A stretch of 64,000 bases of DNA from NCBI GenBank assembly GCA_030068145.1, contig JAPJBO010000027.1, forward strand, positions 310,001 to 374,000, read 5' to 3'. Position 1 is the stretch's first letter. Each line of letters opens with the position of its first letter. The position numbers and the translations under genes were made by a program. This stretch comes from Diplonema papillatum. Taxonomy: Eukaryota; Euglenozoa; Diplonemea; Diplonemida; Diplonemidae. The notes under the pieces were generated by a model, which did no database searches, was not told the DNA's origin, and was given only the letters and a program-made list of their open reading frames with translations. Shown here piece after piece: positions 33,801 through 43,405 of the stretch.

Positions 33801-35465
33801 TTCCACAAGTCCGCCGCGCTCTGCGAGTCGATCGCGAGCAAGCAGACGTGCTCCCAGCCGTCGACCCTCAGCCTGCCGAAGACCGGGCAACCCGGCCGCC
33901 CCCACCCGCCCGAGCCCCAGCGCGCCGGCACCAACCGGCTGCCGCACAGCCGGCACGGGGGGGCGTCGGGGAAGGGTTGTTCGCGCCCTGCCGAGTCTGC
34001 GCTTTCCCCGCGCCCCCCGCCGGCCGCTCCCGGTGGCAAGAAGAAGGCGGTCCGGAAGGCCGCGCCCGGCGGGGGCAGCCCCGGGCGGACCGGGCCGCCG
34101 GCAGACGGCGGGGGGCAGCCCGCGGAGAAGGGGGGCTCCGCGGCGCTCGCGAAAGCGGCGTTCCTCGACGCGTGGCAGCGCGCGGCTCGCATCCTGCCCG
34201 CCGCCGGCCCGCACCCGGCGGCCGTCGCGCGGGCCCTCGGCGTCGTGTGCCCGCTGGATGCCCCGGACGCCGGCGCCTTCGCCGGGCGCGCCGCCGTCGG
34301 GCTCCACAAGTGGGTGCACTGGTTCGTCTCGGGCGGCGATCCCGAGACCGACCTGCGCAGGGCGCACGCGCAAACTGCGCTCCTCGCCGCCCTCGCCGAG
34401 CTGCTGTCCACGGACACCGCAACCGCCGGTCCCCAGCCGGCTCAGCCGAGTGCCGAACCCTGCCCTCCGCCGGTCCCTCCAAGCAGCGGGTCGTTCTCCC
34501 AGCCAGTGAAGAGCGATTCGCGGCTTCCGCCTGCCCAGTTCGAAAACGGGAAGTGTCCCCAGTGCCGCACGTGCCGCTGCCAGTGCGTGTGCGGAGCGGG
34601 CACCCTGCTGGCGAAGTATGGTGCAGGAAGCTTCCACCGGTCGTTCCGGAGGTTGCCTCGGTCCGCATCTCAAGCGGCGGCCAGCCGACCTGTTGCCACC
34701 CTTTCGGGATCGATGGGTCGTGTGCGACCGAAACAGCACGAAGGACCCGCGAGTAGCCGGCAGCTGTCCAGCAGCATAAAGAAGAACCCCGAGGACAGCG
34801 GAGGTGCACCGCCGCCAGCTCAAACGGTCAACCTGAAAGAACGGGAATGCGACGAGGCGGAGGCCCGTGTCAAAGGGTCCGGCATCCTCCCTTCTGGTAG
34901 GATCGGGGCAACGGGAGCGACGATCGATGCGGTATCAGAACCGTCGGAAACAGATCATGCCTGCCCCCCTCCCTCGGAGTTGGCTGTCGAAAAGCGAGCT
35001 GTGGTGAGCATAAAGGTGGTCGTGCTCAAGCGTCCGAGCACGCACCCGTATCTCAACCCACACGCGGAGCAGTCCAGAAAGCGGAACAGGGTCCCGTACA
35101 CGCTGACAAGCGCTCTGCGGAGGCCAGACGGTGGGCCGGCAGCTGAGGCAGCGCAGGCGACGGTTGTCGTGGGGCTGGCTTTGGCTGCTGTCGCAGCGGT
35201 TAACCCGTGCGTGCCTCCTCGCTCGAGGAGTCCGCCGTCACCGCCGGAGCTGAAGACGCCGGTCCATTCCACCGCGGGCGGATCTTCTGTAGACACGATC
35301 CTCTCGGAACACGACCCCACGTACGTGCCAGGCGACATACCCACCTATGCGAGCCTGCACCCACTGCGGCCAGGGGAGGTTGACCCTTACTCGTTCAAAC
35401 AGCTTCTGGAGGCCTACTTTTCGAGCTCGGTCGTGAACAGCAAGTCTACGTTGATGCGAAGGTAG
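30888..35465 (+). CDS. Large 1525-residue protein of unknown function
   Basis: A 4.6-kb intronless frame starting at an ATG in an ideal Kozak context (GCCACCATGG). The first ~750 residues are Pro/Ala/Ser/Arg-rich and probably disordered. Around residues 770-1000 the sequence becomes more ordered, with two helix-like blocks near RRAQAAVPSAVAPACSLRHC and YEWVSFFCRRDDTVSLDYLL. A second ordered block at about 1085-1178 contains AAVGLHKWVHWFVSGGDPET. A dense cysteine cluster at about 1223-1233 (CPQCRTCRCQCVC) could bind metal. A third ordered patch at the C-terminus reads DPYSFKQLLEAYFSSSV. I recognise none of these as a named domain and see no membrane segment or signal peptide. Length, codon composition and the Kozak context argue strongly that it is real. 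It sits head-to-tail with the next large gene, 1.29 kb away. Confidence 0.78.
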   Translation: MATDVLAPVGDLPAEGAVKNLMHLSSSFGGRMEPLSFMLDNKVDDDDWEERFGLPVTRKPRAWKLSQNDELWDMGSEVRAQDPADGQLVYTTHTRASPVSHQSFHGSNVPCLKPYFPGNATGQITPTGSASLNNVANLYASPGLVYRPPDGWSTERVPCTLHTRQPFHRLVGRSAKGQAAARCGRQAPAQSASGANLPFHSVSRNWTFVATTADGVVSAFKRPPEDACALPPPWPFGGPPSALCDSNREPQHLARHLSLTPTDEAAQALHWAAQHARGGAKQRLAATPPLLPGYPAHPIAPPSDALKDPAAPQLRAHEEAAALRDPPQVGLGIKFGTSADASAQAHLASRSAEILKQTAPSQETPRRLCDPALQEVSIPNLDPAAPPFAPGVLRPLPPTGPVQHLVSATTGGTASDVSKGAPSVLRAKPQRRPRERRSASGSDFGLEFSQSLRKVEKAATRGFPFNWDRNALNPAPAASNRPVLPRVEPTHARQHKTDSCTQHRLLPSDNASSETQQPPTHFEHSKSNARSQEPLPSRAATSAVHVVPRQHEDNAPPSFCDVPSRGLGSGGGNSRSPPGAEAGPDTFFITSPRLDASSARPPPPEALERASAAAPQPRAEAPCPVDESAPGGEAAAGCEPREDAPEQSSCTLDPLTGSGHAGNAPGKAPLFDPSAPFAVEAAGRSSHQKTRKVLDKVSLAPLIPCAAGSEEDPELSSPSTGCENIATPPEEARVMRAGTEQILPSGDSHCALVWAARSSDQEMLSVLDELMADREKALERAEDPGSSAMMISVMRATEALREKAEEAYDLIYTSQHSGAPGSAELGRGKQQQAGPTTVPCIAQADLLEFLDRRAQAAVPSAVAPACSLRHCAGILSVCEGALLGSPLAQLYPAARGGLRGAQLPQDSPASEAGADGESCAKVDDMVRPSSPDSAAPGIRRYEWVSFFCRRDDTVSLDYLLRWPASIAAAVLFHKSAALCESIASKQTCSQPSTLSLPKTGQPGRPHPPEPQRAGTNRLPHSRHGGASGKGCSRPAESALSPRPPPAAPGGKKKAVRKAAPGGGSPGRTGPPADGGGQPAEKGGSAALAKAAFLDAWQRAARILPAAGPHPAAVARALGVVCPLDAPDAGAFAGRAAVGLHKWVHWFVSGGDPETDLRRAHAQTALLAALAELLSTDTATAGPQPAQPSAEPCPPPVPPSSGSFSQPVKSDSRLPPAQFENGKCPQCRTCRCQCVCGAGTLLAKYGAGSFHRSFRRLPRSASQAAASRPVATLSGSMGRVRPKQHEGPASSRQLSSSIKKNPEDSGGAPPPAQTVNLKERECDEAEARVKGSGILPSGRIGATGATIDAVSEPSETDHACPPPSELAVEKRAVVSIKVVVLKRPSTHPYLNPHAEQSRKRNRVPYTLTSALRRPDGGPAAEAAQATVVVGLALAAVAAVNPCVPPRSRSPPSPPELKTPVHSTAGGSSVDTILSEHDPTYVPGDIPTYASLHPLRPGEVDPYSFKQLLEAYFSSSVVNSKSTLMRR

Positions 35466-36751
35466 TATGATCACCACATCGGTGTTGCACGAAGGGTTTC
35501 GCACCATACCTTACACGCTCAGTCTGGAGTCTTGTGGACTCTTTTACTTGCGAAGGACCGCACCTGACTCTCAAGCAGAGCAGCTTTGTCAGTGGTCTGT
35601 TGGCCACCCGAACCAGAAGCAAGAGCCTCGGAGTATCAGCAAACCTTTAGTCTAAACTGGTCATCAGCTCAGTCAATGACTAACAGTTTCCATCTGTTCA
35701 GACCATCACGACATGCGCGTTTTGTACAAATGTTGCAAGGTCCGAGGTGCTGGTCGCTTGCCATTCATTGCCCTATTAAATTTGTGGTTTCCTCGAATCC
35801 CTGGTTCACAAGCAAACCTCAAATCTCACGTCGGAGGCGCTTTCACTTACACAGAAAATAAATAAGAAAAAAGAGAAACAATTGACAGCAGAACCACCAT
35901 CCAAAAGAAGGATGGTGAGACATCGCGGTCGATTGCCGGCAAAACAAAAGCAACAAAGCTTGGTCCATCCAGTATCCGCATGATCCCACCCTTCTATCCT
36001 TTTGCCTGCTTCATTTCTGCGATAAAGGCGAAAAGAGGTGAAAAGGTGTACCCGCGTGTAAAGGCCACCATAGATAAGATTGCGTTTGCCCGCGTGGCTG
36101 GTTGCGCTAGCCTTTGTTATCTGAAGTTCTCGCACTCTTGCGCGTCTCTCCGGCGTCTCACCTCTTGCGAGTTGCGGAGAAAGTTGCTACAGTCAGTACC
36201 CCAAGGTGCGTGTGTCATGGTATCTGCAAATCTGAGGGCCTACTAGACCTAAATGACCGCCTCTAACAGCGTGCGTGCTGCTCGGCACTTCGTACGGGAT
36301 GCAACTTCCACAGGGTCGTCGGAAACAGTTTCTGAGGTAGCGGACACAGTTTGACCAGCCATAGGGCTGTCGGACACAGTGAGCCAGCGGACACAGTTTG
36401 ACCAGTGCTAAGAACAGTTTCGTCGCCGCCGAGCGGCTACGTTTTTCATGTTTCGAAGGGCTCCGTGCCGCTGTTCTTTACTCCACAATGAAACCAACAA
36501 GACAAAAAGCACCGCAGCAGATCAGCACCTAATGTAAACAACCTCTCACTTCGAGTTCAAACCCCAAGAACGCCGTCACAGCGCAACCTGACTGAGTGGT
36601 TATCGCCGGAAACACGAAACAACCCAACCAAGGAGGAAACCGAAACACACAGAGAAACCGGCGAAATAGAGAAAATACAAAGAAACCGGAAGCCTGAAAG
36701 ACCCGGGCAGACAGGGGAATCGACGGACTATAGCGCCCCGTAGTCTTCTAC
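35466..36751. other. Intergenic, probable promoter region of the membrane protein gene
   Basis: A 1.3-kb gap without genes. A short motif CGGACACAGT followed by TTGACCAG or GAGCCAG occurs three times at about 36340-36410, in tandem-like spacing upstream of the next start codon. Its role is unknown. Confidence 0.4.
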
Positions 36752-39700
36752 ATGCCGAATGACGTCTGCACGTCACAGGGCAGGCATCAGAGCCCGCTGC
36801 AGTACGAGCGATCTCTCAGTTTACCGACGCGAAATCCCAGCCAGCAAAGTAGTTTGACGGACGCCGCCGCACTGACGAGGTGTCAGCACCCGCGGGATTA
36901 CGAGCGGGCGCTGGTCAGGAGCTTGACGGCCAATGTCCTCCAGCTCCAGAGGTCGCAGAGCTCGGACGGGTCGTCGCGGCAGCACGATTCCCCTGGATCC
37001 GGGCATTGCCTGCGCGAGGGTGTCCCCAGCCCCCTGCAGACGTGGGAGTCTACGCACGGACAGACCGTCAACGGGAGGAGGATCATCCGGCGGAACTCCG
37101 CGGCCTTGCTCGACCAGGAAAAGAAGGCCCAGTCTTGGCGGCCGAAAGCCCGCAAAGGCACCCCCACGAAGAGCGGCGTTCCCGTGTTCCCTTCCATCCG
37201 GTCCTCGGTGGCTGCCAGGAGCTCGCAGCAGAAGTCACCGGACCCCAAAGCCGGCTACCCGTTTCCTCCGCGGAGAAGGTCGGACCCCTTCGAAACTGGG
37301 CAGCCGGTGTCGCATTTCGCCGGCATGTCGCCTCCCGCCTCTTCACCTGCCGACAGCTCGTTGCCCAACGGAATCCTGCACGAAAAAAAGCCGCATCAGC
37401 CCGCGCCGCGGACCCCGCCCGTGGTCGTGAAAAGAGTCCTGCATCCGCCGATCAGGAGGGAAACTCTGGAAGGCCTGGCGGAATCGCCCTTCGCGGACGT
37501 ATCCCCCACAGACGACAGGACCCCCACCTCAACACCTCTCAACGCGCCGCAAGGCAAGCCACGAAGCCCGAAGCATCCCCCGGCACGAGCCCCGCAGGTG
37601 TCCAAAGCGATCGCGGCATCCCAAGCCCTCAACCGGACTCTTCCGCAGCGGGTCACGCCAACAACTTCCCCGATCACCGTTGCCGGTAACCGGCTCGGCA
37701 AGACCCATCCGTCGAGTCCTCCAACTTATAGCCTCGATAGGACACTTGCGCAGCAGCCGTCGGCCGAGCCAAACCCGCTGGGGTCCCCAGCGCCATCCCC
37801 GGTTTCCGCCAGAACAGCGCAACTGCGATCGAGGTCGCAACCCCTCGACGTCAATGGCGACAAACCATCTTACACGAACGCGAAAGCCTCCGCCAACTAC
37901 ACTCCAACGCAAAGCCCCAAGGTCGCGCCGCTGCAACCCCCATCACGCTCCCCCCATATCTTAAGCCCCGCTTCCAACACTGCCGACGACCCTACGCTTC
38001 CTACGCTGAAGCCGTCGAACATCCGCAGTCCTAAGGAAGCGCCGGCCATCTCACCCACCACGCGATCTCGGTCACAACCCCTTGACGTGAATGTGAACGG
38101 CCCACCAGCCGCAGAAAACCCCGTCGCCAGGAATCCCCAAGCAAGCGAACGCTCAGGGCCGTGCGACGTGAAGAGAAGCCAGACCGACCGGCTGGCGCCC
38201 CCGACGGGCCACGATGGGCACCAAGCCTTCAACCAGACCCAGCCGCAACCTTCGGTTTTCCGCCGCGCGGCCTCAACCAGCACCCACGTCAGGACTGCGC
38301 AGCTGGCGCAGTTGGAGAAGCCTTCGACGCCACAGTTCGCATTCCTCGCTCGAGTGCCCGGTGGCGTCGTGTCTCCCGTTTCCCCGAGAACTTGCTCCAC
38401 CTTCGGCCACCGAACCACGAGGGACCTCGGCACGGAGCCCGTTCCAACGCGCCGGAACACGGCCTTGGATACGATCCTCATCCAGCTCTGGTCCTGGTTC
38501 CTCACTTTTTGCGTCGGGGCCATCGCTCTCGTCATCGTCACCGCCATTAAAGAAGACGACCTCCTCCGCAACGACGCGTTCCACCCGCGGGAATCCGCGC
38601 ATAATTCGAGGCACTTCGACTACGTGCAGCCGTTCCTCACACTCAAAGAGTGGAGCATCCACGGCACGCAGCTGTCCTGCATCGACATCGCGCGCATGCG
38701 AAGCAAGGGTGACTACCTGCCGAACACGGCGCCATGGTCGGAGGAGTCGACGGAGTGCACGTTCCACGTTCCGTTGACGGCCACCGCCGCGGCGCTGGCG
38801 GCGGGGTGCTTCGCCTTGTTCGTCGCGACGGTGCGGATTCGGTGGGTCCTGCGGCACCTGGGCCGCGAGCAGACCGGGTACCAGAAGGAGGCGGCGCGGC
38901 TCCGCTACGCGGAGGCGAAGGCGTTCGCGTCCGCGCACCTGCGGCTGTGCGCGGTGCCGTGGCTGGCGGCGACGGTGGGCGTCTACGCGCTCGTCGACAT
39001 CAAGCGGAACGGCGCCGTCCCGTACGCCGCGGTCTCCTTCGCCTTCGGGCACTTGGCCCTCGCGCTGCCGGCGTGCGGGTGCACGCTGCTCTCAGCGGTC
39101 GTCCAGTCGAACATCCTCCACCGCTCGTCCATCTGCGGACTTCGCTCCGCCTACTACCTGAGCCACGCTCTGCGATCGGCGTCGGCCCTCTGGCTTTTCG
39201 GCTGCGCGAGCGTCGGGTTCTGCGCGACGTACCTCGTTTCGGCGAACGTCCTGGCGCTGCTCGCCTTCGCCTTCGGCGCCTGCTTCGCCGCGCTGGTCTG
39301 GCGGTCGCACGGCGCGCTCCACGGGCACCGGATGCGGGCCGCCAGGGAGTCCCGCCCGGAGGGCCTGCTGGAATCTCCGTTTCCGCCGATCCCGGGCTGC
39401 GGCGCCGGCGGCGGGGAGCAGGGGCACGAGCCGATCGGCCGGTGCGCGGAGACAGCGGCGGTCGCGCTGCTGGCGTTCGCGGTGTGCTCCGTCGAGGGAG
39501 CCGCCGAGTTCGGGCAGGCGGGGGTGCGCGTGGCGTTCTACCTGCTGGTCGTCGCCCTGCTGACCACCGCCTTGTGCACCCTGCAGTTCCACCGGGCCCG
39601 CAACTTCGGCCACACGGCGCCCGACGCCCAGCCTGCAAAACGCACCGCTCGGACCTTCCTGTTGAAGCACGAGCTGCGCGGGCTTTTTGCGGCGTTGCTG

Positions 39701-40876
39701 AGCCTCGTCTCCGCGGGGTTGATCATGTGGCGCGAGCTGCGGACGGCCGACCCGACGCTCAACACGACCGAAAAGGGAGACCTCTCGGCGCGGCTCATCG
39801 GGTGCGCCGCACTGGGGGTAACCGCCCCGCTGCTGTCGAACGCGGCCTTCCGCGCGGTGACGGGGCCGCTCCAGCCGGAGCTGGCGTACTCGCTGGGCAA
39901 CTTCGCGGCCGGGGGGTCGCTCGTGGTGTTCGCCGGCTTGATTCTCGCGTGCGCCGAAATGGCCGGCGGGATCGGGCTGGCCGTCGCCGCGTTCGGTTAC
40001 GCGACGGTCTGCCTAGTGCTCGGCTGCTACGGGGAGATCCTTGAACAGGCGGGCAGCCATTTCTCCGAAGAGTCGGGTGCGCTGCGGCAGGCGAAGACAT
40101 CTTTGTCGGCGGGCGCCAAAGGATGGTCTTCGGGGGCTGTCCTGCTGACCTCCATCGCCTCCATCCACTGCTTCACCACGCTCTCCAACTACTCCGGCGA
40201 AGGCCCGAATCTCACCAAGCCCCTCGTCCTCACGGGCCTCGCCGTTGGTGGTGCCTATGCGCACGTTGCTTCTGCCATCTTGCAATTCTTGTCGTTGACT
40301 GCGCCGTTCGCCCGGCTCCCCCCTGCGTTTGAAGATTTTCCGTCCCACTACATATCCATGGAAGCGTTCCTTTCGGTGGTGCCGCTGCACGTCGGCATTG
40401 TCATCGCGCCTCCTCTCGTAGGCTTCGGCTTCGGTTCTGAAGCGCTCGCCGGCTTCCTTTTCGGGCTGTCAGGCTTCGCTTACCTCCAGACCACCCAGAG
40501 GGACTACTCCTCTGTATCGGGCAACACGCTGCCGACAGACGGGGGTGTGATTAGTATGGGGCTGAACCTCGTTGTCGCTCTGGCGTGCGCCGTTTCCCTT
40601 GTGCTGGCGCCGCTTTTCGAGCCCGATTGGACGCTGTGGTACGTGGGGGTCTTCATCATCGCCGGAGTGGTGATCGTGACTGCCATGATCAAGTGCTTGC
40701 ATCTCTGCCTTCCGAAGCGGGTACCTCGTGCATCTGTCGCTGAGCCGGATGTCCTGTTCGATCGTCAGGACACGGTATGTTCCTCTTCTTTCCCGGCGAG
40801 CTGCAGAGCCACGGGCCTACGGGTTAAGTGGCTACCGATTTCCCAAACTAAAGCATCAAGGCGTGGCGCACCTTAG
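36752..40876 (+). CDS. Membrane pyrophosphatase-like pseudoenzyme with long disordered N-terminus
   Basis: A 1374-residue intronless protein. Residues 1-570 are Pro/Ser/Thr/Arg-rich with no hydrophobic segment. Residues 574-1345 hold about 15-17 membrane segments, the size of a complete H+- or Na+-pumping membrane pyrophosphatase. Landmarks of that family appear in order: FGACFAALVWRSHGAL (842-857) like FGASxxALFARVGGGI; IGRCAETAAVALL (895-907) like FGSYAEATCAALV; YGEILEQAG (1093-1101) like YGPISDNAG; GAKGWSSGAVLL (1121-1132) like the KGFAIGSAAL region; and PPLVGFGFGSEALAGFL (1220-1236) like PxxVGxxFGxEALxGxL. The acidic catalytic motifs (DVGADLVGK, DNVGDNVGD, DNAKK) are absent. Inference: an inactive homologue with a structural, regulatory or transport role in an internal membrane. 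The gene is secure; the family assignment is by motif order. Confidence 0.8.
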   Translation: MPNDVCTSQGRHQSPLQYERSLSLPTRNPSQQSSLTDAAALTRCQHPRDYERALVRSLTANVLQLQRSQSSDGSSRQHDSPGSGHCLREGVPSPLQTWESTHGQTVNGRRIIRRNSAALLDQEKKAQSWRPKARKGTPTKSGVPVFPSIRSSVAARSSQQKSPDPKAGYPFPPRRRSDPFETGQPVSHFAGMSPPASSPADSSLPNGILHEKKPHQPAPRTPPVVVKRVLHPPIRRETLEGLAESPFADVSPTDDRTPTSTPLNAPQGKPRSPKHPPARAPQVSKAIAASQALNRTLPQRVTPTTSPITVAGNRLGKTHPSSPPTYSLDRTLAQQPSAEPNPLGSPAPSPVSARTAQLRSRSQPLDVNGDKPSYTNAKASANYTPTQSPKVAPLQPPSRSPHILSPASNTADDPTLPTLKPSNIRSPKEAPAISPTTRSRSQPLDVNVNGPPAAENPVARNPQASERSGPCDVKRSQTDRLAPPTGHDGHQAFNQTQPQPSVFRRAASTSTHVRTAQLAQLEKPSTPQFAFLARVPGGVVSPVSPRTCSTFGHRTTRDLGTEPVPTRRNTALDTILIQLWSWFLTFCVGAIALVIVTAIKEDDLLRNDAFHPRESAHNSRHFDYVQPFLTLKEWSIHGTQLSCIDIARMRSKGDYLPNTAPWSEESTECTFHVPLTATAAALAAGCFALFVATVRIRWVLRHLGREQTGYQKEAARLRYAEAKAFASAHLRLCAVPWLAATVGVYALVDIKRNGAVPYAAVSFAFGHLALALPACGCTLLSAVVQSNILHRSSICGLRSAYYLSHALRSASALWLFGCASVGFCATYLVSANVLALLAFAFGACFAALVWRSHGALHGHRMRAARESRPEGLLESPFPPIPGCGAGGGEQGHEPIGRCAETAAVALLAFAVCSVEGAAEFGQAGVRVAFYLLVVALLTTALCTLQFHRARNFGHTAPDAQPAKRTARTFLLKHELRGLFAALLSLVSAGLIMWRELRTADPTLNTTEKGDLSARLIGCAALGVTAPLLSNAAFRAVTGPLQPELAYSLGNFAAGGSLVVFAGLILACAEMAGGIGLAVAAFGYATVCLVLGCYGEILEQAGSHFSEESGALRQAKTSLSAGAKGWSSGAVLLTSIASIHCFTTLSNYSGEGPNLTKPLVLTGLAVGGAYAHVASAILQFLSLTAPFARLPPAFEDFPSHYISMEAFLSVVPLHVGIVIAPPLVGFGFGSEALAGFLFGLSGFAYLQTTQRDYSSVSGNTLPTDGGVISMGLNLVVALACAVSLVLAPLFEPDWTLWYVGVFIIAGVVIVTAMIKCLHLCLPKRVPRASVAEPDVLFDRQDTVCSSSFPASCRATGLRVKWLPISQTKASRRGAP

Positions 40877-42343
40877 CAGTTAATTCACGAATTCAACTTA
40901 TAAGAAAAGCCGGCAGCCGCTGCTCAACGGCAGTGCGTGTGGTCCATGTACTTATAGTTCTCAGTGCTCAACGGCTTTATCACGTGGGCGGCCCTGAGAA
41001 TACCCCCCTCAGGTGACACCTTTAACCATCCTTTAACCAACTTCAACCTGCTTGGTTGTCCGTACAATTTAGAACCTGTACCAAGAATCCGCTACGTGCT
41101 CATCCACGTTGCTTCTCGCAAGGTTTCGATTTCGAAGGTCTCTTTAGATGGATGCATGATGTTGACGGTACCTTCTGTAACAGATATTGCACTGTTTGCA
41201 ACACAATACTTCACCATCTTTTCACAGGGACTGAGCAGTCCGCCCTACGGCATGAAGGGGACTGTCGACGTGTGAGTGCAGGCACGTCCACGCAATGGGG
41301 AAGACGGGTTGGTTGACGCCACCGCTGCAGGAACCCTGAAGCACAATTCGGCAACACGCACACAAGAGCAGAGTATTATTGTCCTTCTATTCCGATGCGC
41401 CTCAGCCGCACTTTCGTCGTTCTTTTAGAGTCCAGAGGACCCCCCTATCTGTTCCCCTTTGCCTCCTGGGCCCGCCGGTTCATACACACCAAATGGCAGC
41501 ACAAGATGTACCTTGCTTCTCCTCGAGTCCACAAAGACACTACACACAAAAGAATGGATTCTGTTAATCATGATGTAGATTCTTACCCAAGCACCCGCCA
41601 CAACAAAAAAACAAAACATCAAAACCTAGAAACGAAAGAAGTTGTCAGCAAGAAAGAACCCCTTTGAGTGGCGTAAGTAGCCCGTGCTTACCACTTCTCT
41701 ATTTCAAAAGGAAGAAACAAGCGCGCTCTACAAAAGTCCAGGTTATTAGCAGGAGTCCGCTGTAGTCGTCTCACGGAACACGAATGCAGGCTGAGTCCGG
41801 TCGGTCTGCGTCATTCGAGCCAGATGGAAACTGAATCGTTGCAGACCGCCTGCCGACGGAATTCATCTGCTTCACTGACCAACCGCCCGAAACGACTCCT
41901 CACACAGCAACGCTTGGACACAATGTGTCGAAGCCTCAGTCCAGGTAAAGCACTGCTTGACTTCCTCAAAACCTCGTTCAGCTGTCAGGGGGCTGTCAAA
42001 GGTGCAACGAACTCCTCTGATGACTGTGCCCCCACAAGTCTGTTCCGAAAGGAACCCCGTTTGGTATATTATAATGGTGGTCCGAGACTATGCTACATCG
42101 CGTCTGAGAACCGGGACGCAGTCGAATCAAAGCAGCGAAATAAAGGGGCCACAGCACAAACAAAAAAGGGTTGAAAGCTCTGTCGCCGGCTGTTATCATC
42201 CCAAATGAGACAAGTCGCTCATGAGGAGTGATTTCCGGAACTTGCAAGGAGTGAAACAGCGTGCCTGCAGTGTTAGCCTCATTGCCGATGTGATTCAAAC
42301 CCGTCCGAAGAGAAAGCAGCAGGCACGAATCTTGCTTTTCTTC

Positions 42344-42655
42344 TTTTACATAAGCGCCAGCTTGAAAGGAAATGCTCGACGATGCTGCCCAACAAAGAAC
42401 AGAAGGGATCCCAAGTGCTGTAACTACCGAACCACGTGTTGACCGGACGTGAGGTCATGCGAGTCTACCCCGACACGACAAATCACACAAACGCAATCTG
42501 ATATGTTCCCGTTTGAACCCGTTTCACAGTTCTTCGCTTACACCAGTGGTGCAAGCGAAGAACAAATCAGATTGTGTTTGTATTGTATTTGCCCCTTACC
42601 TCTATATTTCCTCCCTTCCCTTCGGAGTCGAAGCAGCAACGTCGAGTATTTTTGT
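42344..42655 (+). repeat. Dispersed repeat (family E), copy 2, with inverted internal segment
   Basis: Same start and end as 29060-29300. Between the shared halves lies an extra ~75 bp (about 42470-42545) whose CACAAACGCAATCTGAT and GTTCTTCGCTTAC are the inverse of the following GTAAGCGAAGAACAAATCAG-type sequence. It forms a fold-back. Confidence 0.8.
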
Positions 42656-42756
42656 GTGTGACCTATGCGACCATGCAAGTGATGCTTTTCCAATGTTTGG
42701 TTGTGTGACACAGTCAGTGTACGGCGTTGAGCGCATTCAATTCCAAGCAAACCAAG

Positions 42757-42784
42757 ACCCCCCCCCCCCCCCCCCCCCCCCCCC
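42757..42784 (+). repeat. Poly-C tract
   Basis: About 28 consecutive C residues. Confidence 0.9.
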
Positions 42785-43358
42785 AGGTCCTCCCCCCTCC
42801 CTGGAAGCCCGAAAGAGTCAGGTGCACTTGCAGATAGTTTTCAGGAACCTTGTGTGCAACTGAAGCTCAGTCCGAACAGCCCTTTTTTCGCTCATGCAAT
42901 CGATCAAGTGATTGACCACTTAAGCACCCAGGCTTCTCAAGATACGAAACATGTTAGGAATGTTGTCGCCTGTCTGTGTGCCATGGCTGATGGGTTTCTA
43001 CCAACGTGGCCAGATCAGAATTGGATGGGCAATCGAGGTGCCACTCCCTATAGGGGTTTTCAAACGAGGAGAAAGAAGAGCAGCTTGCTTGGGGCGCAAC
43101 CAAGGGCCAACCCGCAGGCAGTGTGAGTTCGCAGTTAGCGCGCTGCCTCGTGGCTTCTGCAAAAGGTGCCACGCCGCTCCCGTGCAACAGGCTTTTCCTG
43201 TTACGGTTCTTCCGCCGACAAGGCGGAGGCATCTCTGCTCTTCTCGCCACGTCGTATGTGGCAAGTGTTTACGGAATTTCCATTTTCTTGAACATTTTCT
43301 TTTGGATACTCGGAGGCTGGCCTAGTCTCATGCCATACCAGCTTTGATTCTTATTCCG

Positions 43359-43405
43359 GTGACTCACACAGCCAAGGGCTCTGAGAGAGCCCTTGGCTGA
43401 GTCAC
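43359..43405. repeat. Long hairpin
   Basis: GTGACTC, a 5-base bulge and GCCAAGGGCTCT pair with AGAGCCCTTGGC and GAGTCAC across a 3-base loop. The 12-bp inner stem is perfect. No associated gene end or poly-T, so no role is assigned. Confidence 0.8.

Noticed and set aside
33327-34823. Several 300-500-codon frames overlapping the 1525-residue gene on both strands
   Set aside because: High GC suppresses stop codons in all frames. Only the 30888-35465 frame spans the whole region with a good start context.
38273-40044. Long alternative frames over the membrane-protein gene
   Set aside because: They are Arg/Ala/Gly-rich translations of GC-rich codons in the wrong frame, without membrane segments or motifs.
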